A DNA stretch of 64,000 nucleotides from positions 620,001 through 684,000 of the forward strand of contig NZ_CANLNE010000003.1 of the NCBI RefSeq assembly GCF_947492555.1. Direction: 5' to 3'. This DNA is from an uncultured Roseobacter sp. (GTDB taxonomy: Bacteria; Pseudomonadota; Alphaproteobacteria; Rhodobacterales; Rhodobacteraceae). Made by a program: the position numbers and the translations under genes. This document shows positions 27,902 to 37,478 of this stretch, piece by piece (position 1 is the stretch's first letter; each line of letters begins with the position of its first letter). Below the pieces are notes generated by a model. The model was not told the DNA's origin. It searched no databases and saw only the letters and a list, made by a program, of their open reading frames with translations.

Positions 27902-28852
27902 ATGAGCAGTAAGAACCAACCGATCAGCGGTAATGACCTTGCGCGGTTTTCCGGACCGGGCAGTTTCATGCGACTGCCTTTTGTCAATGATCTCAAAGGG
28001 CTGGATGTGGCCTTTCTGGGCATTCCGATCGACATCGGCACGTCCTGGCGGTCAGGCACGCGGTTTGGCCCCAAGGAGGTGCGCGCCCAGAGCGCGATGA
28101 TCCGCCCCTATCACATGGGCACGGGCGCCGCGCCCTTTGACAGCCTGCAGGTGGCCGATATCGGCGATCTGGCGATCAATACGTTTTCGCTCGCCGACAG
28201 TCTGAAGATCATTCAGGAGAGTTATGACGCGATCCTGAATTATGACGCGATGCCGATGGCCATTGGCGGCGATCATTCGATGACCCTGCCGATCCTGCGC
28301 GCCATGCACAAACGTCACGGGCCGGTGGCGCTGGTGCATGTGGATGCCCATGCGGATGTGAATGACGAGATGTTCGGCGAGCGCGAAACCCACGGCACGG
28401 TTTTCAAACGCGCCTATGAAGAGGGGCTGATCCTGCCGGAAAAAACCTATCAGATCGGGCTGCGCGGCACCGGCTACACGGCGGCTGATTTCACGCAGGC
28501 GCAGGGCTGGGGATTCCAGCAGTTCCCGGCGCAGGAGTTGTGGCACCGCAGCCTCTCGACCCTGGGTGGGGAGGTGCGCCGCGACATCGGGCCCGAGCAG
28601 CCCACCTATGTGAGTTTCGACATCGACAGTCTTGACCCGGCTTTTGCGCCGGGCACCGGCACGCCAGAGATCGGCGGGCTGACGACGGCGCAGGCGATGG
28701 AGCTTATCCGGGCGCTGAAGGGGTTGAACATCGTGGGCTGCGATCTGGTCGAGGTGTCGCCGCCCTATGATACAACCGGCAACACCGCGCTGACCGGCGC
28801 TAACATCCTTTTTGAGCTGTTGTGCGTGCTGCCGGGCGTCGCCTATCGCTGA
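27902..28852 (+). CDS. ureohydrolase, agmatinase/guanidinobutyrase-like (copy 2)
   Basis: Second ureohydrolase, 316 residues. Metal motifs are GGDHS near 121-125, VDAHADVND near 147-155 and FDIDSLDPAFAPGTGTPEIGGL near 238-259. The N-terminal FSGPGSFMRLPFVNDLKGLDVAFLGIPIDIGTSWRSGTRFGPKEVR resembles guanidinopropionase and guanidinobutyrase. The exact substrate cannot be set from sequence. The ATG at 27902 is two bases after the stop of copy 1. The paralogues share the same metal motifs but differ at the N-terminus and in the substrate loop (GERETHGTVF against GRVDHGTMF). Confidence 0.88.
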   Translation: MSSKNQPISGNDLARFSGPGSFMRLPFVNDLKGLDVAFLGIPIDIGTSWRSGTRFGPKEVRAQSAMIRPYHMGTGAAPFDSLQVADIGDLAINTFSLADSLKIIQESYDAILNYDAMPMAIGGDHSMTLPILRAMHKRHGPVALVHVDAHADVNDEMFGERETHGTVFKRAYEEGLILPEKTYQIGLRGTGYTAADFTQAQGWGFQQFPAQELWHRSLSTLGGEVRRDIGPEQPTYVSFDIDSLDPAFAPGTGTPEIGGLTTAQAMELIRALKGLNIVGCDLVEVSPPYDTTGNTALTGANILFELLCVLPGVAYR

Positions 28853-28899
28853 GAGGGCGGGACGCTCCGCGGGGGATATTTGTGGCCAAGAGAAGGCGA

Positions 28900-29307
28900 A
28901 TGCGTATGGGAGCGTTGGTGGTTGCGCTGCTTCTTTTGTTTGGTTTGGGCTATGTGCGGCTGGCGCCGATCAATCCCGCCCGTTGGCATCAGCCGGTACC
29001 CCATGCGCAGAGCAATGATTTTGCCAGCGGTGCTGTGCGGGTGATCCCGGGCGATGCAGAGGTAATGCAGCAGGTCGATGCGGTGCTGCGCGCACTGCCG
29101 CGCACCGGAGTTTTGGCCGGATCGGTGGCGGCGGGACGGATCACCTATGTTACACGATCGGCCGTGTTTGGATTTCCAGATATGACAACTGTCGAGCTGC
29201 GGGACGGCCAGATCCGCCTGTTCGCCCGCCTGCGGTTCGGCGCGTCAGATCTGGGCGTCAACCGGGAACGACTGGAGCGGGTGATCGCCGCCTTGCAGAG
29301 AGGATGA
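28900..29307 (+). CDS. DUF1499 family protein
   Basis: Protein of about 135 residues with one N-terminal hydrophobic helix (MGALVVALLLLFGLGYVRLAP), then the DUF1499 domain: [87 protein letters not shown]. The closing S-R-x-G-x-x-D-x-G-x-N-R pattern is characteristic. It probably faces the periplasm from the inner membrane; function is unknown. An in-frame GTG at 28882 is an alternative start. The last 63 bases overlap the convergent gene at 29245-29532. Confidence 0.82.
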   Translation: MRMGALVVALLLLFGLGYVRLAPINPARWHQPVPHAQSNDFASGAVRVIPGDAEVMQQVDAVLRALPRTGVLAGSVAAGRITYVTRSAVFGFPDMTTVELRDGQIRLFARLRFGASDLGVNRERLERVIAALQRG

Positions 29308-29532
29308 CAGGCACCCCTGTTGCACCTCGCGCCACATCGGCACGTTCAGTGACATCTGGCACTGCGCCATGAACATGCGCCCATCCACCTGCAGGCAAAT
29401 GGTCTGCCCAAGCTCTACCCGCGCGCCGGATTTGTCGGTGCAATAGCACTCGACGGTCTTGCCGCTGGGGCTGGTGACATCGGCAATACCCGGCAGGGCC
29501 GCCCAGATCAGAAGCAGGGTCAGTCGTTTCAT
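29245..29532 (-). CDS. small secreted Cys-containing protein
   Basis: Protein of 95 residues with a Sec signal ([21 protein letters not shown], cut probably after the Gly-Ile-Ala). The mature part has four cysteines ([41 protein letters not shown] make five in total) and resembles short conserved periplasmic proteins of Rhodobacteraceae with unknown function. Codon usage and the sound signal sequence support it. The 3' end lies antisense across the last 63 bases of the DUF1499 gene, which is unusual; an alternative reading is that the true end of one of the two genes is shorter. It is divergent from prfA. Confidence 0.65.
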   Translation of the reverse strand: MKRLTLLLIWAALPGIADVTSPSGKTVECYCTDKSGARVELGQTICLQVDGRMFMAQCQMSLNVPMWREVQQGCLSSSLQGGDHPLQSFPVDAQI

Positions 29533-29595
29533 GGCGAAAACAATAGCATGGTGCCTGCTCTTGACCAACGGCTTTCAATGTCGGAGAGACGCAGA

Positions 29596-30651
29596 ATGAT
29601 CCCTGTGCAGCAATTGGAACAGATAACGGCGCGTTTCGAGTATCTCGAGGCGGCAATGTCGGCGGGCGACGCCTCGGCGGACATCGCAGCACTGGCCAAG
29701 GAGTATTCCGATCTGCGCCCGGTGGTGGAGCAGATTGCGGCCTATCGTCAGTTGCTGGGTGATCTGGACGAGGCGCAGGAGATGCTGTCGGACCCGGATA
29801 TGGCAGCGCTTGCGGAGGAGGAGCTACCCCGGCTGAAGGCCGCTTTGCCCGCCGCCGAAGCCGCCCTGCAGCTGGCGCTTTTGCCCAAGGACAAGGCGGA
29901 TGCCAAACCGGCAATGCTGGAGATCAGGCCCGGTACGGGCGGAGATGAGGCGGCGCTCTTTGCCGGGGACCTGCTGCGCATGTACCAGCGTTATGCCGAG
30001 AGCAACGGCTGGCAGTTCGAGATCATCGAACTGCAGGAGACTGAGCTGGGCGGCATCAAGGAAGTGGTGGCCCATGTCAAAGGGCAGAACGTCTTTGCCC
30101 GGCTGAAATTTGAGAGCGGCGTGCACCGCGTGCAGCGTGTGCCCAGCACCGAAAGTGGCGGCCGCATTCACACCTCGGCGGCCACGGTGGCCGTGCTGCC
30201 GGAGGCCGAAGACGTGGACATCCAGATCGAGGCCAACGATCTGCGCATCGATACGATGCGGTCCTCCGGCGCGGGGGGGCAGCATGTCAACACCACCGAT
30301 TCCGCCGTGCGGATTACGCATTTGCCAACCGGCCTGGTGGTCACAAGTTCCGAAAAGTCACAACACCGCAACCGCGAGATCGCGATGCAGGTGCTGCGCG
30401 CCCGGCTCTATGATCTGGAGCGCGCGCGCGTGGATGGCGAACGCTCCGCAGACCGGGCGGCGCAGGTCGGCTCGGGGGATCGCTCGGAACGCATCCGCAC
30501 CTATAACTTCCCGCAGGGGCGTATGACGGATCACCGGATCAACATGACGCTCTACCGGCTGGATGCCGTGATGCAGGGGGATCTCGACGAGATCGTCGAT
30601 GCGTTGACCGCGGACGCGCAGGCGCGGCAGATGGCGGAGATGGGGCAGTGA
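29596..30651 (+). CDS. prfA: peptide chain release factor 1
   Basis: RF1, 351 residues, reads UAA and UAG in the ribosomal A site and triggers peptide release. The GGQ motif lies at 227-229 within [17 protein letters not shown], and the codon-reading region contains [18 protein letters not shown] at about 183-200. The Gln of GGQ is the methylation target of PrmC, encoded next. The ATG at 29596 follows GGAGAGAC and gives the family length; the frame extends to 29548. The stop overlaps the GTG of prmC by four bases, a conserved arrangement. Confidence 0.97.
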   Translation: MIPVQQLEQITARFEYLEAAMSAGDASADIAALAKEYSDLRPVVEQIAAYRQLLGDLDEAQEMLSDPDMAALAEEELPRLKAALPAAEAALQLALLPKDKADAKPAMLEIRPGTGGDEAALFAGDLLRMYQRYAESNGWQFEIIELQETELGGIKEVVAHVKGQNVFARLKFESGVHRVQRVPSTESGGRIHTSAATVAVLPEAEDVDIQIEANDLRIDTMRSSGAGGQHVNTTDSAVRITHLPTGLVVTSSEKSQHRNREIAMQVLRARLYDLERARVDGERSADRAAQVGSGDRSERIRTYNFPQGRMTDHRINMTLYRLDAVMQGDLDEIVDALTADAQARQMAEMGQ

Positions 30652-31481
30652 CCGCCGCGGAAGCCATGGTAGCCGCCATGGCGCGGCTGCGGGCCGCGGG
30701 TGTGCCGGATCCGGCGCGGGATGCGCGTGTGCTGTTGGCCCATGCGGCGAAGGTCGATGCGGCACGCGTCACGCTGATCGCGCCCGAGGACATCGCACCC
30801 GAGATCGCCGAACGCTACGACAATCTGGTCGCCCTGCGGGCCGTGCGGGTGCCGGTCTCGCAGCTGATCGGCGCGCGCGAATTCTACGGGCGCGCCTTCG
30901 AGATCAGCCGCGACGTGCTGGACCCACGCCCGGAGACCGAAACGCTGATCGAGGTCGCCCTGTCAGAGCCTTTCGCGCGCATACTTGATCTGGGAACCGG
31001 ATCAGGCTGCATTCTGGTAACGCTTCTGGCGGAACGCCCGGAAGCGGAAGGGGTCGGCGTCGATCTGAGCGAAGCCGCCTGTCTGCACGCCAGCGCGAAT
31101 GCCGCGCGGCATGCGGTTGCCGATCGTGCCACGGTCCTGAAATCAGATTGGTTCGAGGCTGTCGAAGGGCGATACGACCTCATCGTCTCCAATCCGCCCT
31201 ACCTGACAGCGGAAGAGATGTTGCAGGTTCAGCCCGAATTGCGCGACCACGAACCGCGCCTCGCGCTGACCGATGAACACGATGGCCTGTCGGCGTATCG
31301 CGTCATTGCCGCACAAGCACAAGGGTACCTGAATGCGCGCGGTCGCGTTCTGGTTGAGACCGGCTGGCAGCAGGGGGCGGCGGTGGCCGCGATCTTTGAG
31401 GCGCAGGGCTGGGGCGAAGTGGCGATTCTCCCCGATCTGGGCGGGCAGGACCGTGTGGTTTCTGCCGCTAAACCGGGATAA
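30648..31481 (+). CDS. prmC: peptide chain release factor N5-glutamine methyltransferase
   Basis: SAM-dependent methyltransferase of 277 residues that methylates the GGQ glutamine of RF1 and RF2. The N-terminal helical domain (1-75) leads to the SAM site [16 protein letters not shown], the acidic [10 protein letters not shown] and the catalytic NPPY near 182-185, which holds the target amide. The GTG start overlaps the prfA stop (GTGA), so the enzyme is translated together with its substrate. Confidence 0.96.
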   Translation: MTAAEAMVAAMARLRAAGVPDPARDARVLLAHAAKVDAARVTLIAPEDIAPEIAERYDNLVALRAVRVPVSQLIGAREFYGRAFEISRDVLDPRPETETLIEVALSEPFARILDLGTGSGCILVTLLAERPEAEGVGVDLSEAACLHASANAARHAVADRATVLKSDWFEAVEGRYDLIVSNPPYLTAEEMLQVQPELRDHEPRLALTDEHDGLSAYRVIAAQAQGYLNARGRVLVETGWQQGAAVAAIFEAQGWGEVAILPDLGGQDRVVSAAKPG

Positions 31482-31703
31482 ATTGCGCTGAAAATGCAGG
31501 AAAAATCCGCAAATCTGGTTAAAATCGATCATTACCCCTTGCGGCAGGGCGACCTGCGTGTTTATTCAGAGGTGTTGCAGCGGTGGATGCCCAACACTGG
31601 CGGTCCCGCGCGGCGTTATGCCCAACATATCGACACCCCGGACTAAAACCGCGTAACGCGCATCCGGTCACACGATCCACAGCACGAAGGCTGAGCGAAC
31701 TTC

Positions 31704-32246
31704 ATGAAATCATCGAGATCCCGGTCCCGCTCGAAGAGCAACCGCAACCGGTCCCAAGGCAATCAAGGCGGCAATGTCGTCAACCGCGTGTTCGACAGTT
31801 CGGGCCCGGAAGGAAAGGTGCGCGGCACGCCGCAGCAGATCATCGAAAAGTATAATCAGCTGACGCGGGATGCACAGCTGAGCAATGACCGCGTGGCAGC
31901 CGAGAATTTCCAGCAACACGCTGAGCATTACACCCGCATGCTCGCGGAAGCGCAGCGCGAGATCGAAGCGCGCCGCGAAGAGCAGGAACGTCAGAACCGC
32001 GAGCGTCAGGCCGAGCGTGACCGTGAACGCGCCGAGCGTCAGGAGCGCGAAGCCAGTCAAGCGGTCGAACAGACAGCGCAGCAGCAACCAAATGCCGACG
32101 CTCAGGGGGGGGAAAGCAATCTGGTGGAAACACCGGAGAGCCAGCCCAAGCCCAAGCGGTCACCGCGCCGCAAACCGCGGCCCAAGCCAGAGGCGTCGAA
32201 CGGCGATCAGCCCGGCGGGGATGACGCGCCAAAAGCGGCAGAATGA
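31704..32246 (+). CDS. DUF4167 domain protein
   Basis: Protein of 180 residues. The N-terminal 80 residues form the DUF4167 domain (VVNRVFDSSGPEGKVRGTPQQIIEKYNQLTRDAQLSNDRVAAENFQQHAEHYTRMLAEAQ), preceded by a Ser/Arg/Asn-rich basic stretch. Then come a highly charged helix (EARREEQERQNRERQAERDRERAERQ) and a Pro/Lys-rich tail (PKPKRSPRRKPRPKPE). The gene follows prfA-prmC in many alphaproteobacteria, which hints at a link to translation; the basic ends suggest RNA or ribosome binding. Function is not established. A strong terminator follows. Confidence 0.88.
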   Translation: MKSSRSRSRSKSNRNRSQGNQGGNVVNRVFDSSGPEGKVRGTPQQIIEKYNQLTRDAQLSNDRVAAENFQQHAEHYTRMLAEAQREIEARREEQERQNRERQAERDRERAERQEREASQAVEQTAQQQPNADAQGGESNLVETPESQPKPKRSPRRKPRPKPEASNGDQPGGDDAPKAAE

Positions 32247-32259
32247 GAGATTGAAATGA

Positions 32260-32281
32260 CCCCGCCACCGGCGGGGTTTTT
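32260..32281 (+). terminator. Rho-independent terminator after the DUF4167 gene
   Basis: Perfect stem CCCCGCC (32260-32266), loop ACC and GGCGGGG (32270-32276), then TTTTT. It lies 13 bases after the DUF4167 stop and its T-run touches the end of the convergent rsmA gene. There is no matching A-run on the left, so it works best for the + strand transcript. Confidence 0.9.
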
Positions 32282-33129
32282 CATGTCTGCGCCATGCTGC
32301 GAGCCAGCGCGCAGAACCCTTCGAGCGGGATTTGCTCGGCCCGGTCCGTGGGTTTCAGCCCGGCGGCAATCAGACGGTCCTCGATATCGGGCGCAAGGCC
32401 TTTCAGCGCGGCGCGCAGCATCTTGCGGCGCTGGTTGAAGGCGGCGGCGACCACGCGGCTCAGAACGGCGGCATCGGCCTCGAACCGGGGCTCGGGCAAT
32501 GCCTGCATATGCACAACGCTGCTGGAGACCTTGGGCGGCGGCGTGAAGGCCTCTGGTGGCAGTTGCAGCACGATGCGCGCGTCGGCGCGCCACTGCGCGA
32601 GGATGGCAAGACGCCCGTAGGTCTTGCTGCCCGGCTGCGCCACGATCCGCTCCGCCACTTCGCGCTGGAACATCAGCGTCAGGCTCAGCCAGAAGGGAGG
32701 CCAGTCCTGCGGTGTCAGCCAGCGCACCAGAAGCTCCGTCCCGACGTTGTAGGGCAGGTTGGCCGCGACACGGATGGGCGGGCGCAAATGCGCCAGCGGG
32801 TCAATGTCCAACGCATCGCCTTCCAGCACCGTCAACTGACCGGGATACGCAGCGGCAATCTCCGCCAAGGCGGGCAGACAGCGTACGTCTTTCTCAATCG
32901 CCAGCACGTGGCGCGCCCCTTCAGACAGCAGCCCACGGGTCAGCCCGCCCGGCCCGGGCCCGATCTCCAGCACATCGCAGCCCGTCAGGTCGCCCGCTTG
33001 CCGGGCAATCTTGGCGGTCAGATTCAGATCCAGCAGGAAATTCTGCCCCATCGATTTGCGCGCCTGCAGATCATGGGTACGGATCACCTCGCGCAGCGGT
33101 GGCAGGTTGTCGATGGTCCCCATTTTCAT
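32281..33129 (-). CDS. rsmA: 16S rRNA dimethyladenosine transferase
   Basis: KsgA/RsmA, 282 residues, dimethylates A1518 and A1519 in the 3' end of 16S rRNA as a late step of small-subunit assembly. Motifs: [23 protein letters not shown] motif [17 protein letters not shown], acidic [19 protein letters not shown], and the catalytic [15 protein letters not shown]. The C-terminal domain reads [16 protein letters not shown], the family hallmark. M3 is an alternative start. It lies 28 bases downstream of pdxA, at the end of the lptFG-lptD-surA-pdxA-rsmA run. Confidence 0.96.
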   Translation of the reverse strand: MKMGTIDNLPPLREVIRTHDLQARKSMGQNFLLDLNLTAKIARQAGDLTGCDVLEIGPGPGGLTRGLLSEGARHVLAIEKDVRCLPALAEIAAAYPGQLTVLEGDALDIDPLAHLRPPIRVAANLPYNVGTELLVRWLTPQDWPPFWLSLTLMFQREVAERIVAQPGSKTYGRLAILAQWRADARIVLQLPPEAFTPPPKVSSSVVHMQALPEPRFEADAAVLSRVVAAAFNQRRKMLRAALKGLAPDIEDRLIAAGLKPTDRAEQIPLEGFCALARSMAQT

Positions 33130-33157
33130 TGTTCCTCAAATATGCCCGCCGGAGGCC

Positions 33158-34132
33158 TCACAGGTGGGCCATCCGGGCGGCCAGCTTCACGGCTTCGATC
33201 ATGCTAGCGGGCGTCGCCACACCCTTGCCCGCGATGTCAAAGGCCGTGCCGTGGTCCGGTGAGGTCCGGATGAACGGCAAGCCAAGCGTGACATTCACCC
33301 CCTTGTCGAAATCCAGTGTCTTGATCGGGATCAGCGCCTGATCATGATACATTGCAATCGCCGCATCATAACGGCGCCGCGCAGCAGCATGGAACATCGT
33401 GTCGGCGGGCAGGGGGCCGCGCAGGTCAAATCCTGCCTCTCGCATCTCGCCGATCAGGGCGGCGATCCAATCCGTTTCCTGCCTGCCCATGGCGCCGCCT
33501 TCGCCCGCATGGGGGTTCAGACCCGCAATCGCGATGCGGGGCGCGGCGATGCCGAATTGCTGGCGCAGCGCGTGGTCCGTGATCTCAATGGTCTCGCGCA
33601 GCAAGTCAGGCGTCAATATTCGGGGCACCTCTTCAAGTGCTATGTGGATGGTTGCGGGGACCACGCGCAGCGCGTCGGAGGCGAGCATCATAACCGCCCG
33701 CGTCGTACCCCCGGAGAGGGCAGCGAGGTATTCGGTATGACCGGGATAGGCGAAATCAGCGCCTTCGATCAGCGCCTTTTTGTGGATCGGTGCTGTACAC
33801 AGCGCGCTGGCGTCACCTGATTGAACCAGCTCAACACAGGCCGCGATGACATCGATCACCCCTTGGGCATTTGCAGGATCCGGCGTTCCCGGTGTAGCGG
33901 GGTTAGGGAACCCGTGGTGCAAAACTGGCAGGGCCTTTGTGCAAATCCCGGCAGCCTCTTCTGGTAAGTCAATAACCTGATAGCGGGTACCGGCGGGCAG
34001 ATGGCGCGGGTCGCCCATCCAGACCATTGGGACCTGTGCGCCAATCGCAGCCCAGGCCGCCGCGGCGATTTCCGGGCCAATCCCGGCTGGTTCCCCGCAA
34101 CTGATGATTACGGGTGCCGTGTCGGCTGTCAT
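33158..34132 (-). CDS. pdxA: 4-hydroxythreonine-4-phosphate dehydrogenase
   Basis: NAD-dependent enzyme of the DXP-dependent vitamin B6 pathway, 324 residues. It oxidises 4-phosphohydroxy-threonine, and the product goes on to PdxJ. Family motifs are SCGEPAGIGPEI at the N-terminus, TAPIHKKALIEGADFAYPGHTEYLA, AGLNPHAGEGGAMGRQE with metal and substrate His, DTMFHAAARRRYDAAIAMYHDQALIPIKTLDFDKGVNVTLGLPFIRTSPDHGTAFDIAG. The start overlaps the stop of surA by four bases (ATGA), a conserved order in alphaproteobacteria. Confidence 0.96.
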   Translation of the reverse strand: MTADTAPVIISCGEPAGIGPEIAAAAWAAIGAQVPMVWMGDPRHLPAGTRYQVIDLPEEAAGICTKALPVLHHGFPNPATPGTPDPANAQGVIDVIAACVELVQSGDASALCTAPIHKKALIEGADFAYPGHTEYLAALSGGTTRAVMMLASDALRVVPATIHIALEEVPRILTPDLLRETIEITDHALRQQFGIAAPRIAIAGLNPHAGEGGAMGRQETDWIAALIGEMREAGFDLRGPLPADTMFHAAARRRYDAAIAMYHDQALIPIKTLDFDKGVNVTLGLPFIRTSPDHGTAFDIAGKGVATPASMIEAVKLAARMAHL

Positions 34133-35367
34133 GGGGTCACGATACGGGCGTCAGCGCGCAGCTGATCCAGAAATCCTTCGGCATAGGCGCTGATCCGGCT
34201 GGACCGCAGGGCACCGGCCACGTCTTCCCGCGCCACATCTTCGTTCACCGCAGAGGTACGGCCACACATCATCAGAAAGACAAGGGTCTCGCCGTTGGCT
34301 CGTGTCAGCGTTGTCGATACCTCGCCGGGATCGAGTTTGCTGAGCTCTATGGCGATATCCTGCGGTATTTCAGAGGGAGGCTTGCTGCCGCGTTCGAGTA
34401 CCTCTTCTGGCTGGCCCTGGGCCACGCCATAGAGATCGTCACAGACGTCTACCCGCGCGCGGACTTTCTCGGCGGCCGCCAGACCGGCTGGCGTGCGCCC
34501 GCCTGGAATATAGTATGCTGCATATTCAATCGCGGCATACTCTCGTGCAGGTGTTCCGGTTTCCTCGATATCGCGCAGCTGGAAAAGCGCCACGGCGTTG
34601 GGAATGCTCAGCGGCTCGGTGACTTCCCCCGGCGCCAGTGACAACAGGATCGGACGCAGCACCGGTGGCAGGTTATTCAACTCCTGCCATGGCAGGCGCC
34701 CGCCCGCATCCCGCGAGGCCGTTGCCGAAAACTCACGCGCATAGTTCGAAAACTCCTCGGTAGAAGTGCTCGCTGCGATCTCCTGGGCGATCTCGTCAAC
34801 ATCGGCCTTCCTTTCAGGCGGGGCCGGAATGATGATTTCAGAAACCAGAACACGAACACCGGAGGTGCCCCCGGCGGCGCCCAAGGCGCGATCAATTTCC
34901 GCTTCGGTGATCTGGACACGCGCGCCGAACCGCGCACCAATCAGTTCGCGCCAAGCGACGCCGACTTCCACAAAATCGCGGAAAGTCTCTTCTGCTACAC
35001 CACCCTCAATGAGGGCGGCGAGGAACTGATCCTTGGTCATGTTTGCGCGCCCAGCAAACTCCTCGATCCCCGTGTCGATCTCTTCGTCCGTCAGCTCCAG
35101 CCCGACAGCAGCGATCGCCTGAGCCTGCAAACGCTCATTTATCAGCGTGTCAACGACATCCTGACGCCCCGAACCCGGCGCGTTGAGCAAGCGCAGAAAG
35201 GTCGTGCGCTGGTCAACCTCATATTCGGTCACGACAGTGTCATTGACGAAAACCACCGGATCAAACAGACCCTGTGCTGCAAGAGGTTGTGCGACGGCCA
35301 TTGCGACCACGAAGGCGAAAATGGATTTCATACTGCTCATTGCGTTCATTGTTCTTGTTACCCGCAT
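34129..35367 (-). CDS. surA: periplasmic chaperone / peptidyl-prolyl isomerase SurA
   Basis: SurA-type outer-membrane-protein chaperone, up to 412 residues. A signal sequence (FAFVVAMAVAQPLAAQ) sends it to the periplasm. Residues 35-160 form the N-terminal chaperone part (DPVVFVNDTVVTEYEVDQRTTFLRLLNAPGSGRQDVVDTLINERLQAQAI), and a parvulin-type domain follows (about 180-285: FSNYAREFSATASRDAGGRLPWQELNNLPPVLRPILLSLAPGEVTEPLSIPNAVALFQL). It helps LptD and other barrels reach the BAM complex. The ATG at 35367 overlaps lptD by ten bases; in-frame ATGs at 35349 and 35340 would shorten the n-region. Confidence 0.9.
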   Translation of the reverse strand: MRVTRTMNAMSSMKSIFAFVVAMAVAQPLAAQGLFDPVVFVNDTVVTEYEVDQRTTFLRLLNAPGSGRQDVVDTLINERLQAQAIAAVGLELTDEEIDTGIEEFAGRANMTKDQFLAALIEGGVAEETFRDFVEVGVAWRELIGARFGARVQITEAEIDRALGAAGGTSGVRVLVSEIIIPAPPERKADVDEIAQEIAASTSTEEFSNYAREFSATASRDAGGRLPWQELNNLPPVLRPILLSLAPGEVTEPLSIPNAVALFQLRDIEETGTPAREYAAIEYAAYYIPGGRTPAGLAAAEKVRARVDVCDDLYGVAQGQPEEVLERGSKPPSEIPQDIAIELSKLDPGEVSTTLTRANGETLVFLMMCGRTSAVNEDVAREDVAGALRSSRISAYAEGFLDQLRADARIVTP

Positions 35368-37475
35368 GTTCTGGTGTAGGTTTCCGTGCCTTTTTTCGCC
35401 GAAAATCCCCTTAGCCCGATGCTTAAGCCCAAAGTCGTCGAGGGTTCAAGGCTTGCCGATGTCGAGTAGCTGCGTTCGACGGAGAATGCCACCGCCACAC
35501 ATTCGTTCTCGTAGACAAAGCCAACTCCGGCGGTCGAGGCGCGATCAATCGCGATATCGTAACGCCAGTCGGCGGTTGCGGTCCAGTATTTGTCGACCCT
35601 GTAGGACCCATCAAGCGCAATTTCTGCGATGTTCTCGGGCCGGTCTTCCGCAAGGTCCCGGGTGAGCCACAGATAGCTGCCGCCAAGGCGTGATCGGTCA
35701 TTGCTGAAATCGCCGCGCACTTCTGCCTTGGTAAAATCGAATTCAGCGTCGAAGAGCGAGCGTGCGGTCAACGACCAGCCGTCCGCTGATTTCATCTGGC
35801 CAGCCACAAGGTAGTTCGAAGAGACACCGGTCAGACCGGAGGACTCTGTAAAATCGGGTTCTGCATCGTCGCGCAGGATCTGCCCAACTGTCAGGGACGT
35901 ATCGAGCCCGTTGGGGTCAAACCGCGCCCAATTTACGCCCAAGGCCGCGGTGCGTCCGCGCTCGCGGCGGTCGGATTCGGGAAAGCGTGAGAGTGAAAGC
36001 AGGTTGCCGCCGTCAAATTCGACCCGTGTGCTTTCTTCGTTCGGAATGTCGGGCCGGTCACCGCCCACCCAGCCCAGTTGGACAACGGGTTCCAGAAACT
36101 GGGTGACGCCGTTTTCATCGCTGCGCGCCATCGGGTAGCGAAAGGCAATCGCGCCGCGTGGTGTCAATTCCGTCTGCGTTTGTGGCGTGGCGCTGTCCTG
36201 GGTGATGTTGAAGAGATCGGCTACGGCACCAAGGGTGACTTCGGCGCGGATACCGCTGGCCAACGTCCAGCCGCGCAGCCAGTCAGCCTCGGTGCTGAAA
36301 CGCGACACGTCCCGACCGACAATATCCACATCTGAATAACGGTAGTGGCTATGTGCAGTTGCTCCGAACCGCAATTCCCCACCAATGGCGCCGGGGAAGT
36401 AGCGCGCCTCGTAAATTGCATCCCCGACAATGGTTGGAATGTTGGCGTTGATATCCGCATCCCGCAGCGATTTGAAGGCAATCACACTGCCGGAAAGAAA
36501 CTCGTCCCGCCGCGCCCGGCTGATCGTGATGGCACTGTCCAGACGGTCTTTGCCGGAATAGCCGTAGTCCTTGAGATAAGCATCATCGGTGGTGACTTCG
36601 ATGTCGAATTCCAGTTTGAAATCATTCCGAAGATCGAAAGCCCCGTCGCCGAAAACATACCCCCGCGTCTCGCCCGGCCGCTCGTCATCACGGCTGATCG
36701 CACCGTTGAACTCGATCCGCCCGTTCACAAAGGCCTGCCGGTATCGCAATTCCAGCGTGCGGGTCCGCGAAGAGATGTAAGGCGTTACGGTGATGTCCCT
36801 GTCTTCGGCGATGTTGATGAAATAGGGAATTTTGATCCCGGTGCCCAGTTGCGATGTTGTGCGCAGCGAGGGGATCAAGAACCCCGTGGCGCGGTCCAGT
36901 GTCGGATCGGGCAAGCGCAGCCGTGGGATGTAGAGGATCGGCGTGTTGCGAATGAGAAATTGCGCCCCATCAAAATACAGCTGTCTTTCTTCCTTGTCAT
37001 GGATGACCCGCTTTGCCCGGATCTGCCAGAGCGGCGGTGTGCCATCTTCACAAACTTTACAGGAGGTTACAGCAGTTTTGTAAAGTTGACTGTAGCGCCC
37101 ATTGACCCTTTGTATCTGTACGGCGGCCAGTTGTAGCTGCTGGTTCAGCACCATGCGTGCGCCGGTCAGCAACCCCGTTTGCAGATTGGCATCCAATTCG
37201 GCCGCCGACGCCAAAACCCGGATGTCGTCGCCCTCCTGCATGGTGATCGGTCCGGAAATTGTCAGTGCGCCGGTTGCCCGGTCATAGCGGATTTCGGAAG
37301 CGGTGATGCGGGTTGTGCCCTGGAAGGCCTCGACATTGCCGCGCGCGATCAACGCGCTGTCATTTTCGATAAAGAGTTCGTCGGCGATCAGCACGGCGGG
37401 GGGGGCAGATGTCTCCTGCGCCCAGCTCAGCAATGGCCAGAGCAGCATGAAGAAAATGAGAACGACACGCGTCAC
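35358..37475 (-). CDS. lptD: LPS-assembly outer membrane protein LptD
   Basis: Outer-membrane barrel that puts lipopolysaccharide into the outer leaflet, 705 residues. After a signal peptide (VVLIFFMLLWPLLSWAQ) comes an OstA/LptA-like beta-jellyroll (LIADELFIENDSALIARGNVEAFQGTTRITASEIRYDRATGALTISGPI), then the LptD barrel from about residue 190 (FDGAQFLIRNTPILYIPRLRLPDPTLDRATGFLIPSL). Cysteines at SCKVC and near the C-terminus (TRTCG) can form the disulfides needed for function. The GTG start at 37475 lies three bases after lptG. It is part of the lptF-lptG-lptD-surA unit. Confidence 0.95.
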   Translation of the reverse strand: MTRVVLIFFMLLWPLLSWAQETSAPPAVLIADELFIENDSALIARGNVEAFQGTTRITASEIRYDRATGALTISGPITMQEGDDIRVLASAAELDANLQTGLLTGARMVLNQQLQLAAVQIQRVNGRYSQLYKTAVTSCKVCEDGTPPLWQIRAKRVIHDKEERQLYFDGAQFLIRNTPILYIPRLRLPDPTLDRATGFLIPSLRTTSQLGTGIKIPYFINIAEDRDITVTPYISSRTRTLELRYRQAFVNGRIEFNGAISRDDERPGETRGYVFGDGAFDLRNDFKLEFDIEVTTDDAYLKDYGYSGKDRLDSAITISRARRDEFLSGSVIAFKSLRDADINANIPTIVGDAIYEARYFPGAIGGELRFGATAHSHYRYSDVDIVGRDVSRFSTEADWLRGWTLASGIRAEVTLGAVADLFNITQDSATPQTQTELTPRGAIAFRYPMARSDENGVTQFLEPVVQLGWVGGDRPDIPNEESTRVEFDGGNLLSLSRFPESDRRERGRTAALGVNWARFDPNGLDTSLTVGQILRDDAEPDFTESSGLTGVSSNYLVAGQMKSADGWSLTARSLFDAEFDFTKAEVRGDFSNDRSRLGGSYLWLTRDLAEDRPENIAEIALDGSYRVDKYWTATADWRYDIAIDRASTAGVGFVYENECVAVAFSVERSYSTSASLEPSTTLGLSIGLRGFSAKKGTETYTRTCG

Positions 37476-37478
37476 GGC

